A stretch of DNA of 64,000 nt from Nitrososphaerota archaeon. GTDB lineage: Archaea; Thermoproteota; Nitrososphaeria; Nitrososphaerales; UBA183. The translations under genes were made by a program, and so were the position numbers. Under the pieces are notes generated by a model. It saw nothing but the letters and a program-made list of their open reading frames with translations, was not told the origin of the DNA and searched no databases. Positions 33,056-41,640 of this stretch are shown piece after piece. The DNA lies in NCBI GenBank assembly GCA_027886865.1, contig JAPCJR010000003.1, positions 1-64,000 on the forward strand, in the 5' to 3' direction. Every line of letters starts with the position of its first letter. The first letter of the stretch is position 1.

Positions 33056-33787
33056 TCAGTCACTCGACGATGCAAGCTTGTTCAGTGGCACCAGCGATTT
33101 TGCGCTCTTGTAGATACAATACCCTCCAAGCACGAGACCCAGATCCTGTACCAGAATGATCTGCAACGGATCCGTGAGCCCGCTCGAAAGGACTTCTATG
33201 AAGACCAGCAAGAAAACAGCGAACAACCCGAACCAGAGCAGGTGCTTGCGCAAAACTGAATCTCTTGACCTCAAGGCGGCGACGGGCAGAATCAGGGCCG
33301 CAGCAACTATCGGCACGAGAACGGGAATCTCAAAAGTGATGGCCAAGAATCCTGTCGCAGTGGCCGTGACTGCGTGCCCGTTCAAGATATTGTAGATGAT
33401 GTTTGCCGAGTCATAGATCACAGCCGCAGCTATCAAAGCCGGCAACAACAGTCTCAGCCGGGTCCAGCCCAACGTGTCTCTAAGCCGAGGATCCGACTTG
33501 CGCGCGGCTCCCACAGAGGTATTTGTCCAGTACAGCAGCGCGAGGGAAAAGAACAGAATCGACGCAAAGGACAATTCGGGGGGCCATCCATAGAAGATGG
33601 ATCCCGTATAGTAGAGTTGAGCCAATCCGACGCTGATTGTCAGCAGTCCGATTCCGAGCGCCTGGCTGCGGTAGAGTCGTACGGCAAGAGCTCGCCTGAT
33701 CTCAATGGCCCAATACGCTCCATAGGAAAGTATCAGCAGCGTTACCAGCGCCGCTATTATCGCGACGATCCCGGAACTACTTGCCAT
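33056..33787 (-). CDS. Seven-TM integral membrane protein of unknown function
   Basis: 243 residues with about seven hydrophobic helices and a short cytoplasmic tail. It overlaps the upstream RecA-like ATPase gene by 11 bases, so the two are translated together. It may be a membrane sensor for that ATPase (inference). I do not recognise the family. Confidence 0.65.
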   Translation of the reverse strand: MASSSGIVAIIAALVTLLILSYGAYWAIEIRRALAVRLYRSQALGIGLLTISVGLAQLYYTGSIFYGWPPELSFASILFFSLALLYWTNTSVGAARKSDPRLRDTLGWTRLRLLLPALIAAAVIYDSANIIYNILNGHAVTATATGFLAITFEIPVLVPIVAAALILPVAALRSRDSVLRKHLLWFGLFAVFLLVFIEVLSSGLTDPLQIILVQDLGLVLGGYCIYKSAKSLVPLNKLASSSD

Positions 33788-34583
33788 ACGCGCTCACTTC
33801 CATTCCCGTCTTCGTGAATGTGAAATTGTAGTAGCCGGGCTGGGGTGGCAACCCCCTCATCTTTCTTATCCTGAGCAACGGGAGCACTCGCAGCCCCTCC
33901 TCGTACAGCCGCATCTCTACCACCCCGTCGAAGACCTGCTCCATCGCCGCGAGCACTTCGGGCTTGTGCATCCCCTCCTCTATCGTGGCGAGCAGCACGG
34001 CGTCAAACTGCTTGAGCTCGGTCGAGAGTTGCGAGAAGAACTTGTAGATCGTCTCGGGCGCGTTCAGCATCAGGAGCGAAGAGAGGACATCGGTGACGAC
34101 CCTGATCCTTCTGCTTGGATTCTGCCTGAGTGCTTCCTTGATGTTAAACGATAATCCTGATAGATCGTTGATGTCGACCTTCACCTGGCCGCCCTCTGAT
34201 GCGAACCACAAGGGCACCTTCTGCCGCATGTCGACGTTGAACCCCTTGGCGTCCTGCAGGACTTCGCGCGTCGATAGCCTCGTAGCGTAGAGGCAAAAGT
34301 CACCCTGGTTGAGGCCAGATTGGGTGAACCAATACCCGAGCGCCTCCTTCCCGATTCCAGGGGGGCCCACGATGAGAACGGTCGACCTGTCGGGGTATCC
34401 GTCCCCAAGCAACTGGTCCAGTGGTGGAACCCCGCTGGAGACCAATGCTTCACGAGCGAGCTTTCGGAGAGATAAACATATCCCGGGTCCGAACAACCAA
34501 GCTGGCCCTTCCCGCTCCAGCATGGGCGTTTGTCGCCGAAGTGTGCCTAGGTCGCCGCCCGCAAGTTGCATCACTGCCGACAA
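33777..34583 (-). CDS. KaiC/RecA-superfamily ATPase-like protein
   Basis: 268 residues. SSGVPPLDQLLGDGYPDRSTVLIVGPPGIGKEALGY matches the start of KaiC/RadA-like domains (GxxxLDxxLxGG, then Walker A GPPGIGKE). A Walker B-like VVTDVLSSLLM follows near residue 165. The Walker A glycine pattern is intact. Such single-domain archaeal KaiC-like proteins are thought to act in signalling. The frame starts at TTG 34583, with GTG 34574 and ATG 34571 as alternatives. A TATAAG box on the minus strand lies near 34612-34620. Confidence 0.75.
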   Translation of the reverse strand: MSAVMQLAGGDLGTLRRQTPMLEREGPAWLFGPGICLSLRKLAREALVSSGVPPLDQLLGDGYPDRSTVLIVGPPGIGKEALGYWFTQSGLNQGDFCLYATRLSTREVLQDAKGFNVDMRQKVPLWFASEGGQVKVDINDLSGLSFNIKEALRQNPSRRIRVVTDVLSSLLMLNAPETIYKFFSQLSTELKQFDAVLLATIEEGMHKPEVLAAMEQVFDGVVEMRLYEEGLRVLPLLRIRKMRGLPPQPGYYNFTFTKTGMEVSAYGK

Positions 34584-34674
34584 ATGAACAAAGGAATACC
34601 TGTATCAGAACAGCTTATATCATATGAATAGTCCGCTCGGCTAGACAATCGGGGAGTCTCAGGGCGAGATAAAA

Positions 34675-35643
34675 ATGGCCGAATTTGCACTTTCGTTAAC
34701 TGGTTTGCACGCGAGGAACGAGTCCACGATCCAGGCGACTCAGGACTGGGAGAGGGGGAGGGTCGATTCGGGCACTCTGAACGCCGAGTTCCGTGCGGAC
34801 TGCGACGCGCTCGTCTCGCTTCAAAAGGAGGTCGGCGTCGACTATCTCACCGACGGACAGCTGACGAACGGCTGGCAGGACTTTCTCAGGCCGCTCACCA
34901 ACGGGCTTGAAGGCGTGAAGAAGGGCGCGATGGTGAGATGGTACAACACTAACACGTTCTATTACACCCCGATCGTCACGGGACCCATCTCCGGCAACGG
35001 CAACGCCTTCTGGAGCAAGGTCGAGCGAAGGTTCCTGAAGCAGGGGAAGTTCAGGATATCCATCCCGGACCCGCTGACGCTAGCCGAGCTCGCAGAGGAC
35101 CATCACTACGGCAGCCGGGAGAAGCTGCTCTTCGCCTACGCCGACGCGCTGAACAGGGAGCTCCGCACGCTCGAGAAGAACGGGGTCTCCTACGTGCAGT
35201 TCACTTCCCCCGCGCTCGTGGCGCGGTTCAGGGAGAAGGCCGTGTCCAAGGATGGACTGAGCCAGCTTGGGGAGGCGATAAGGTCGGCGACGAAGGGCGT
35301 GTCCCTGCGCACAGGCTTCCACACGATCTTCGGCGACGCGTCGCATTACATCCCGGACATCTTCGATTCGATCCCAACAGACGATGTCGGCTTCGACTTT
35401 ACCCAAACCGACCCTGAGTCGCTCTCGCCCACACGGAAGGGCATAATCGCCGGGGTCGCGGACGCCCGCACCACCTATCTCGAGAGCCTAGAGGAGCTCC
35501 GCGACAGGGTGGAGCGGGTGCTCGACAAGACCGGCTCAAAGAAGGTCACCATCGCGCCGTCGTCCGACCTGCGATACATCCCTCGCGTCTCAGCGGACGC
35601 GAAGCTCAGGCGGCTGGGCGAGCTCAAGAGGGAGCTGAACTGA
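34675..35643 (+). CDS. MetE-like (cobalamin-independent methionine synthase) barrel lacking zinc ligands
   Basis: 322 residues. The barrel is MetE-type (GVDYLTDGQLTNGWQDFLRPLTNGLEG, then SIPDPLTLAELA), but the zinc positions are missing. Where the neighbour has HSC it has H215-T-I, and where the neighbour has NPDCGLRTR it has APSSDLRYIPR. It resembles the N-terminal, non-catalytic barrel of full-length MetE, encoded as a separate protein 13 bases before the zinc-bearing one. It could form a heterodimer with it and help bind the methyl donor (inference). Confidence 0.78.
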   Translation: MAEFALSLTGLHARNESTIQATQDWERGRVDSGTLNAEFRADCDALVSLQKEVGVDYLTDGQLTNGWQDFLRPLTNGLEGVKKGAMVRWYNTNTFYYTPIVTGPISGNGNAFWSKVERRFLKQGKFRISIPDPLTLAELAEDHHYGSREKLLFAYADALNRELRTLEKNGVSYVQFTSPALVARFREKAVSKDGLSQLGEAIRSATKGVSLRTGFHTIFGDASHYIPDIFDSIPTDDVGFDFTQTDPESLSPTRKGIIAGVADARTTYLESLEELRDRVERVLDKTGSKKVTIAPSSDLRYIPRVSADAKLRRLGELKRELN

Positions 35644-35656
35644 AGGGGAGATAAGG

Positions 35657-36856
35657 TTGGCCAAGAGTTTTCCGACGCAGGAGATCGGCAGCCTCCCTAA
35701 GTTCTCGTGGAGGACCAAGCCGTTCAGACAGATGACGCTCGACGACAACGACCTGGACACCGCGAAGCGCTGGGGGGAGGGGATGGACGTCCCCGGGACT
35801 TCGAGACTGCTGAAGTTACTCTCCAAGCGTGCCGACTTCTCCGAGGCGGAGAAGAAGGAGATAGTCGAGTTCTCGCTGCTCTACGCTGTCCGGATGGGCG
35901 AGACGGCAGGCAGAGGGTTGGCCCAGCACGAAGGACTCGACCTGGTCTGGAGCGGCGAGCAGGCGAGGACAGAGATGTACGAGACCCCCGTCTCCAACAT
36001 CGGGGGCTTCGAGTTCATAGGCAAGGTGCGGAGCTTCGACAACAAATACTGGAGGATGGCCTCGATAAGGGGCTCTCCGACGTACCAGAACAACTATCAC
36101 ATCGAGGAGCAGCTCTTCACGCAGAATCACGCGAAGCGCAAGGTCAAGGTGCCGGTGACCGACGCGATCACGATCATGGCGTGGTCGGACAACCACTACT
36201 ATACGGCGAAGTGGGCCCGCGAGAAGGTCTCTCCGCTCAGGCGGTCCTTCAACGCCAGGCGCGAGTTCACACTGGAGCTCGCCAAGATAATCAGGAGGGT
36301 GATACGCGAGCTCATCGCGGGCGGCGTCGAGGAGGTGCAGATAGACATCCCCGCTGCGACCCAGTACCAGTCGGTGGACGACATCAAGCTCGTCGCCGAG
36401 TCGTTCAACGAGACGACCAAGGGGCTCAGCGCCACCTTCAGCGTCCATAGCTGCTTCCCCCCAAGCATCGGCTACGCCATACTCTTCCCGCAGATACTCG
36501 AGATGAAGAAGTGCGAGAGGTTCTCCTTCGAATACGGGAACCGTGACGGTTTCGGAAGGGGCGTCGACGATGAGGCCCGGTCCGGCTTCGCCGACCTCAA
36601 GCTCTTCAAGGAGTACGGTTACGACAAGGGCCTCGGCGTGGGTATCCTCCACGTGCACACCGACAAGCTCCCGAGCGTCGGGGTAGTCAGGGACAGGGTC
36701 CTCTACTCGGCCAAGGTCACAGGCCTGGACCCGGAGGAGCTCTACATCAATCCAGACTGTGGGCTCAGGACGAGGAAGCCCCAGGTCGCCCAGAAGATGC
36801 TGGACCTCGTGGTCGCTGGAGCTGAGAAGGCGAGGAGCGCGTCGGCCGGCCATTGA
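35657..36856 (+). CDS. MetE-like methyltransferase with complete zinc site
   Basis: 399 residues, TTG start. The zinc ligands of the MetE catalytic barrel are in place: H264 and C266 (VHSCFPP), E292 (SFEYGNRD), C368 (INPDCGLRTR). The N-terminus MAKSFPTQEIGSLPKF is typical of core methionine synthases. Homocysteine thiolate binds the zinc and receives a methyl group. Archaeal core enzymes without a folate-binding domain take it from a corrinoid or another carrier. The downstream MetF-like gene suggests a tetrahydropterin or folate-linked source. It overlaps the next gene by one base (TGATG). Confidence 0.85.
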   Translation: MAKSFPTQEIGSLPKFSWRTKPFRQMTLDDNDLDTAKRWGEGMDVPGTSRLLKLLSKRADFSEAEKKEIVEFSLLYAVRMGETAGRGLAQHEGLDLVWSGEQARTEMYETPVSNIGGFEFIGKVRSFDNKYWRMASIRGSPTYQNNYHIEEQLFTQNHAKRKVKVPVTDAITIMAWSDNHYYTAKWAREKVSPLRRSFNARREFTLELAKIIRRVIRELIAGGVEEVQIDIPAATQYQSVDDIKLVAESFNETTKGLSATFSVHSCFPPSIGYAILFPQILEMKKCERFSFEYGNRDGFGRGVDDEARSGFADLKLFKEYGYDKGLGVGILHVHTDKLPSVGVVRDRVLYSAKVTGLDPEELYINPDCGLRTRKPQVAQKMLDLVVAGAEKARSASAGH

Positions 36857-38097
36857 TGCCGAAGACGACGACCATTGGTAGCTATCCGACCTTCCCGAAA
36901 CCTGAGGACGTGGAATACTACCTTACCATCTCAAGCCACGGGCTCGGGGAGGAGGTGGTCGACCCCTATCTCTGGGCCATCGACGAAGCGCTGGAGGACT
37001 TCACTTCGGCCGGGATAGAAGTGCCCTCGACCGGCCAGTCGCGCGGGGACCTGTACTCGCTCTTCCTGGACCCTAAGGTCGTCAAGGGCGTCCGATGGAA
37101 CGGTGCCGAGGCCTTCATCGACGAGAAGATCTCAAGGGTCGCCTCGAACAGGCTGGCCGACGTCCTACACGCCCGCAGCGTGCTTCCCTCTCACTACGAA
37201 ATCAAGGAGCCGATAACCGACGCATACACCCTCGCCCGGTTCGCAAAGATAAGCACCGGCTCCTACAGGGACACTCGCGAGCTTGCGCAGGACATCAACC
37301 GAAAGGTCGTGATACCGGAGATAGAGGAGCTCCAGAACAGCGGGGCGGTCTCCTGGATCCAGCTCGACTCTCCCGCGCTGGCCGCAGACTCGTTCACGCC
37401 GGACTACTTCCCGGGGCTGTACGAGGAGATCGCCTCCGTCGCCAAGCTCCCGGTCGTCATCCACGCCTGCGGAGACGCCTCCAGGATATTCCCGGTCCTC
37501 ACCAAGACGAGGGTCCACACCATCTCGCTCGATTTCTATCACTACCCGCGCCTCTTCGACGAAGCGAGCAGGCACAACTACGACCAGCTCATCGGCCTCG
37601 GTTGCACGGACAGCCAGAACCTCCGGGTGGAGTCGGTGGAGGAGACGGGGAAGATGATCGAGTTTGCGAGGGCGAAGCTCGGCGAGGACAGGATCCAGTT
37701 CGTGCATCCTCACTGCGGTCAGAGGAACCTCAACCGCGAAGTGGCATACGGCAAGAACGTGACGCTCACGCTCGCAAGGGACGACGTCTACTTCGGCCGG
37801 CCCGAGGAGGCGTCGCCGTCGCGCCTCACCTCCAAGGACTACGACCCTCACGGATACTTCCTGGTCTCCATCCTCAGGGAGAGCAAGGAGATACTGGTCA
37901 CCTACTACTCCTACCAGCACTCGCCGATCAAGAGGTTCCGGTCCAGGTCCGCCGAGAGGATCTTCCAGTCGCTCAACGAGGAGGCGGACAGGTTGGGCAT
38001 AGGTCGGCGGCACCTGGCCTACCTGACCCTGGAGCTGGGTCGGGCGGAGGCTTCCCTACAGTCCGGCTACAGCTACCGCCAGAAAGTGATAGAATAG
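36856..38097 (+). CDS. Second MetE-like methyltransferase, divergent zinc site
   Basis: 413 residues from ATG 36856, overlapping the previous stop. MetE features: TTTIGSYPTFPKP at the N-terminus, H203 and C205 (VIHACGD), C287 (HPHCGQRNLN). The position of the third ligand is SLDFYHY, with Asp 226 and no clear Glu. About 80 extra residues follow the barrel (from YDPHGYFLVSILRE). It probably binds zinc and a different thiol or methyl donor from its neighbour. TTG 36853 would add one residue. Confidence 0.8.
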   Translation: MPKTTTIGSYPTFPKPEDVEYYLTISSHGLGEEVVDPYLWAIDEALEDFTSAGIEVPSTGQSRGDLYSLFLDPKVVKGVRWNGAEAFIDEKISRVASNRLADVLHARSVLPSHYEIKEPITDAYTLARFAKISTGSYRDTRELAQDINRKVVIPEIEELQNSGAVSWIQLDSPALAADSFTPDYFPGLYEEIASVAKLPVVIHACGDASRIFPVLTKTRVHTISLDFYHYPRLFDEASRHNYDQLIGLGCTDSQNLRVESVEETGKMIEFARAKLGEDRIQFVHPHCGQRNLNREVAYGKNVTLTLARDDVYFGRPEEASPSRLTSKDYDPHGYFLVSILRESKEILVTYYSYQHSPIKRFRSRSAERIFQSLNEEADRLGIGRRHLAYLTLELGRAEASLQSGYSYRQKVIE

Positions 38098-38970
38098 TTG
38101 AGGCTGCGCGAGAAGGTGGAGAGGGGCATCTTCACCCGGCTCATCGAGGTCTTCCCCCCGAACTTCAGCGTCGACGTATCGAAGGAGCCCCTGATAGGCA
38201 TCAAGCAGAAGATGCGCGACATGGTGACGCGCGTGCAGAAGATAGAGAACCTCGCAGACGCGATCCTCGTCGCAGACATGAAGGACACCGCGAGGCTCCA
38301 GCTTGCTAGCATCTACACCGCCGCGGTCCTCAAGCAGGAGCTGGGCGCTGAGGTGATTCCGGTGATCCCGACGAGAGACATGAACAAGAAGGCGATCCGC
38401 ACGATGTTCCTCACGTGCCTCTCCCTCGGCCTCGAGTCGGTCTCCCTGGTCTGGGGCGACCCGTACGCGGCGGACGACGGGTCAAAGAACGTCTACGATT
38501 TCCGCTCGCTTGCGGACGCAGTCGCTGACGCGAGGCAGCTGGCCGACCGGGCAGACATCCAAGCCACGCTCCTCTCTCCCGTAGACATCACGGCGCTTTC
38601 GGGTCCTCGAGGCCTAAGGCTCGCCAGGTCGCGCCTCAAGAGCGGTGCCGACTGCCTCCTCGCGCAGCCTCCCACTTCGGACCTGTCGAGGACCCTCGGG
38701 AAGCACGTGGCCCTCCTAAAAAAGCACCGGCTGGAGAAGAAGGTCCTGCACAACATCTTCCCGTTCCGCAGCAAGGACGACATAGCCGCGTGCAGGGCGA
38801 GGTTTGGGTGGGAGCTCCCCAAGGAGCTCGACCTCATCGCCCAGGAAGGAGAGCCCAGGCTGCTGAGGGAAGCCCGCGGCGTGGTGGAAGCGCTCGAGGC
38901 GGAGAAGCTGGCGGGGGTGTACGTCTCGACGCGGGGAAAGCCCGAGCTCGCCCGCTACATACTAGACTGA
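38098..38970 (+). CDS. Methylenetetrahydrofolate reductase (MetF)-like protein
   Basis: 290 residues, TTG start directly after the previous stop codon. LIEVFPPNF near residue 16 matches the EFFPP motif of MetF, which places the catalytic glutamate. SLVWGDPYAADDG near 120 resembles the LRGDPP-like segment. A typical MetF reduces methylene-tetrahydrofolate or methylene-tetrahydromethanopterin to the methyl form with FAD. It is the last gene of the MetE operon and would supply its methyl groups. The match is moderate; a related pterin-dependent TIM barrel cannot be excluded. Confidence 0.75.
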   Translation: MRLREKVERGIFTRLIEVFPPNFSVDVSKEPLIGIKQKMRDMVTRVQKIENLADAILVADMKDTARLQLASIYTAAVLKQELGAEVIPVIPTRDMNKKAIRTMFLTCLSLGLESVSLVWGDPYAADDGSKNVYDFRSLADAVADARQLADRADIQATLLSPVDITALSGPRGLRLARSRLKSGADCLLAQPPTSDLSRTLGKHVALLKKHRLEKKVLHNIFPFRSKDDIAACRARFGWELPKELDLIAQEGEPRLLREARGVVEALEAEKLAGVYVSTRGKPELARYILD

Positions 38971-39095
38971 AGCGCGCAGGAAGAAAACCTAAATACGATA
39001 TTCTGAACTCCGGGAGAACGAAGAGAGGTCATGGCCCCCATAATTACTCTCTCGGATTCCTACAAATCCTCCATTGTCACGGACATCCCTTCCTC

Positions 39096-39812
39096 ATGAA
39101 AGCGTTGATCCTGGCCGGAGGGCAGGGTCTGCGGTTGAGGCCGCTCACCGACGACAGGCCAAAGCCCCTCGTGAACGTCAACGAAAGGCCCATGGCAGAG
39201 TGGCAGATTGACTGGCTCAGGAAGGAGACGGAACTGGAGAAGGTCGTTTTTCTGTGCGGGTACAAGTGGGAGCGGTTGAAGGAGCACTTCGGTTCGAGTT
39301 ACAAGGGCATCTCGATAGAGTACTGCGTCGAGGATACCCCGCTGGGCACGGGCGGCGCCATCAAGAAGGGACTCGCCCATCTTGGGAATCCCAATGAGAA
39401 CGTGGTGGTCACAAACGGCGACATCGTCACCGACCTGCCGCTGAAGAACATGATCGCCTCTCACGAGTCCACCGGGACGCAGCCCACAGTGACCATGCTG
39501 CTCGTCCCCTACAAGTCCCGATTCGGTATCGTTCACATCGACAAGCTGAAGGTCGTCCGCAAGTTCGAAGAGAAGCCCGAGTTCACCGACATCTGGATCA
39601 ACGGCGGAGTCTACATCACCAACGCGCAGAAGATCCTGAAGCACCTCCCGGAGAAGGGAGACATCGAGAGGGAGACGTTCCCGAAGCTCGTGCAGTACGC
39701 GGAGATTGTCTCCTACCCCTACTATGGGTTCTGGAGCCTGATCGACTCGATCAAGGACCTTCACGATGTCGAGCACGAACTGAAGGAGATGCAGGCAGCG
39801 GCATCGAAGTAG
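39096..39812 (+). CDS. NDP-sugar pyrophosphorylase (nucleotidyltransferase)
   Basis: 238 residues from ATG 39096; the longer open frame upstream overlaps the MetF-like gene and is not conserved. ALILAGGQGLRLRPLTDDRPKPL is the NTP-binding signature, and VVVTNGDIVTDLP holds the metal-binding Asp. It joins a sugar 1-phosphate to an NTP (mannose-1-phosphate guanylyltransferase or glucose-1-phosphate thymidylyl/uridylyltransferase). The single catalytic domain, without a left-handed helix, fits the short archaeal type. It feeds glycosylation or cell-surface polysaccharides. Confidence 0.88.
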   Translation: MKALILAGGQGLRLRPLTDDRPKPLVNVNERPMAEWQIDWLRKETELEKVVFLCGYKWERLKEHFGSSYKGISIEYCVEDTPLGTGGAIKKGLAHLGNPNENVVVTNGDIVTDLPLKNMIASHESTGTQPTVTMLLVPYKSRFGIVHIDKLKVVRKFEEKPEFTDIWINGGVYITNAQKILKHLPEKGDIERETFPKLVQYAEIVSYPYYGFWSLIDSIKDLHDVEHELKEMQAAASK

Positions 39813-39824
39813 GGTCGTCAGGAC

Positions 39825-40439
39825 ATGGTAGGCGACCCGCTGCGCAGGGCAGGAGCGCTCATGTTCGCGGGTGCGGCCCAGTTCCTCTTCTTCTTGGTCG
39901 TCGCCGAGTCTCTCTATCCAGGCTACAGCGTCTCATCGCAACCGATCAGCGACCTCGGAGCCACGTGCGCGGGAGGCGTCTGCGTGATACAGCAACCCTC
40001 CTCAGCCATCTTCGACGCGACCGTCTTTCTCCTGGGGGCATCCGTCTTCGTGGGAGCGTTCTTCATCTACATCAGCCGCTCACGCCTCATCGGAGGCCTG
40101 GCCGCGCTCTCTGCATGGGGCGTCATGGGCGTGGGTATCTTTCCCGAGACCACCGGAGTGGTGCACGTCATAGTCTCGTTCATCGCCTTCTTCTTCGGCG
40201 GCATAGCGGCGATAGCCTCATACAGGATGCTGAGGAAGCCCCTCACCTACTTCGCCGTGGCTCTCGGCGCCGTGGGACTCGTCGCGCTCGGCCTCTACGC
40301 AAGCGGCACCTATCTAGGCCTGGGCCAGGGAGGGATGGAGCGGCTGATCGCCTATCCTGAGATAATCTGGACGCTCGGGTTCGGCGCCCACCTGTTGGGC
40401 CGCCCCGTCCAGAGAGAGCCTTTCCCCGTGCCGCTGTAG
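39825..40439 (+). CDS. DUF998 integral membrane protein
   Basis: 204 residues with six hydrophobic helices. The conserved DUF998 features are present: YPGYSVSSQPISDLGAT after TM1, IFDATVFLLGA at TM2 and GVGIFPETTGVVHVIVSFIAFFFGG at TM4. The function is unknown. It starts 13 bases after the nucleotidyltransferase. Confidence 0.82.
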   Translation: MVGDPLRRAGALMFAGAAQFLFFLVVAESLYPGYSVSSQPISDLGATCAGGVCVIQQPSSAIFDATVFLLGASVFVGAFFIYISRSRLIGGLAALSAWGVMGVGIFPETTGVVHVIVSFIAFFFGGIAAIASYRMLRKPLTYFAVALGAVGLVALGLYASGTYLGLGQGGMERLIAYPEIIWTLGFGAHLLGRPVQREPFPVPL

Positions 40440-40472
40440 AGGTCCTGATTCCTGCGGCACAATGCTTATTAT

Positions 40473-40500
40473 AGCACTTCGGAGTGCTTGCCCTGGCAAG
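40473..40500. promoter_or_regulatory. Two adjacent hairpins just upstream of guaB
   Basis: AGCACT-TCGG-AGTGCT (40473-40488) is a perfect hairpin with a four-base loop. CTTGC-CCTG-GCAAG (40487-40500, extendable to CTTGCC/GGCAAG) overlaps its end. A CTTATTATA box (40465-40473) abuts the first arm, so the dyads cover the expected transcription start. They fit an operator or a mRNA leader element controlling purine genes. Confidence 0.5.
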
Positions 40501-40514
40501 GACAATAGCTAGCC

Positions 40515-41624
40515 TTGCCTCTTAGTTTTGTGTCGAAACTGAAGAACGCTTCTGACGTGTATACATTCCGTGATTTCATCCTCCTCCCCGGACGGAGCGA
40601 GATCGAGCCGCGGGACATCTCGCTCGAAACGAACCTCACCAAGAGGATCAAGCTACATCTGCCCCTCGTCTCCTCGCCGATGGACACCGTAACCGAGTGG
40701 AGGATGGCGCTCGAGATGGCCAGGCTTGGCGGTGCAGGCGTCATCCACAGGAACCTGAGCATCGAGGACCAGGTCGAGCAGGTCAAGAAGGTCAAGTCCT
40801 CCAAGGTGAAGGCCAAGAGCGTCGATGCCCAGGGGAGGCCGCTCGTGGGGGCGTCGATATCGCCGATGGACGCGAACAGGTGCGAGGCGCTGGACAAGGT
40901 GGCCGATTTCCTCGTGGCCGACGTCGCGCACTTCCACAACTCGAACGTGCTCGCAGCCGCAGCGAAGGTGCTCCCGAACCTCACCAAGGACTTCATCGCG
41001 GGGAACATCGGGACGCGGAGGGCGGTGCACGACATCGCCGCCGAGCTCCCGCGCGTCGACGGGTTCAGGGTGGGCATCGGGTCAGGGTCCGTCTGCATAA
41101 CCTCGGAGGTCACGCGGGTGGGCGCCCCCACGCTCTTCGCCGTGGCGGAGGTCTCGACCGCGGCCAACGAGCTCGGCCTCGACATCCCGATAATCGCGGA
41201 CGGGGGCATCCGGGGGTCCGGAGACGCTTCGCTGGCCTTTGCGGCCGGCGCTTCGACCGTCATGCTGGGCTCGGTCCTCGCAGGCTGCGAGGAGTCTCCC
41301 AGCAAGGTAGTGATGCGCGGCGGGAAGAAGATGAAGGTTCACAGAGGGATGGCGAGCGCGGCCGCCAGGAAAGCCCGCTACGCGCTCGACCGCTACAGCG
41401 TCCCGGCGAAGGGCCTAGACGAGGGCGTCGAGGCCTACGTCAACTACTCCGGTAAGGTCGAAGAGGTCGTCGACGGGTTCTCCAACGGATTGCGCGCCTC
41501 GTTCGGCTATGCCGGCGCCAAGAGCATCAACGACCTGTGGGGCGTCGCCACCTTCGGGCAGGTGTCAGCGGTCGGATACACAGAACTGGGCGTCCACTCG
41601 CTCACCCTGAAGGGGGGCGGTTGA
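40515..41624 (+). CDS. guaB: Inosine-5'-monophosphate dehydrogenase, CBS-less
   Basis: 369 residues. The IMPDH barrel is clear: YTFRDFILLPGRSE near residue 17, PLVSSPMDTVTE near 50, the phosphate-binding IGSGSVCITSEVTRVG with catalytic Cys, and IIADGGIRGSGDASLAFAAGAS. The enzyme oxidises IMP to XMP with NAD. The usual 120-residue CBS pair is missing: a short segment replaces it between the strands near residue 95-115, so allosteric adenylate/guanylate control should be absent. TTG 40515 is the annotated start; GTG 40530 is an alternative. guaA follows after 16 bases. Confidence 0.92.
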   Translation: MPLSFVSKLKNASDVYTFRDFILLPGRSEIEPRDISLETNLTKRIKLHLPLVSSPMDTVTEWRMALEMARLGGAGVIHRNLSIEDQVEQVKKVKSSKVKAKSVDAQGRPLVGASISPMDANRCEALDKVADFLVADVAHFHNSNVLAAAAKVLPNLTKDFIAGNIGTRRAVHDIAAELPRVDGFRVGIGSGSVCITSEVTRVGAPTLFAVAEVSTAANELGLDIPIIADGGIRGSGDASLAFAAGASTVMLGSVLAGCEESPSKVVMRGGKKMKVHRGMASAAARKARYALDRYSVPAKGLDEGVEAYVNYSGKVEEVVDGFSNGLRASFGYAGAKSINDLWGVATFGQVSAVGYTELGVHSLTLKGGG

Positions 41625-41640
41625 GCTGAGCCAACCGCAG

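Noticed and set aside
35816..36853. 345-codon minus-strand frame opposite the MetE-like genes
   Set aside because: Same reason: a shadow of high-GC coding sequence, while the plus-strand frame carries the zinc ligands.
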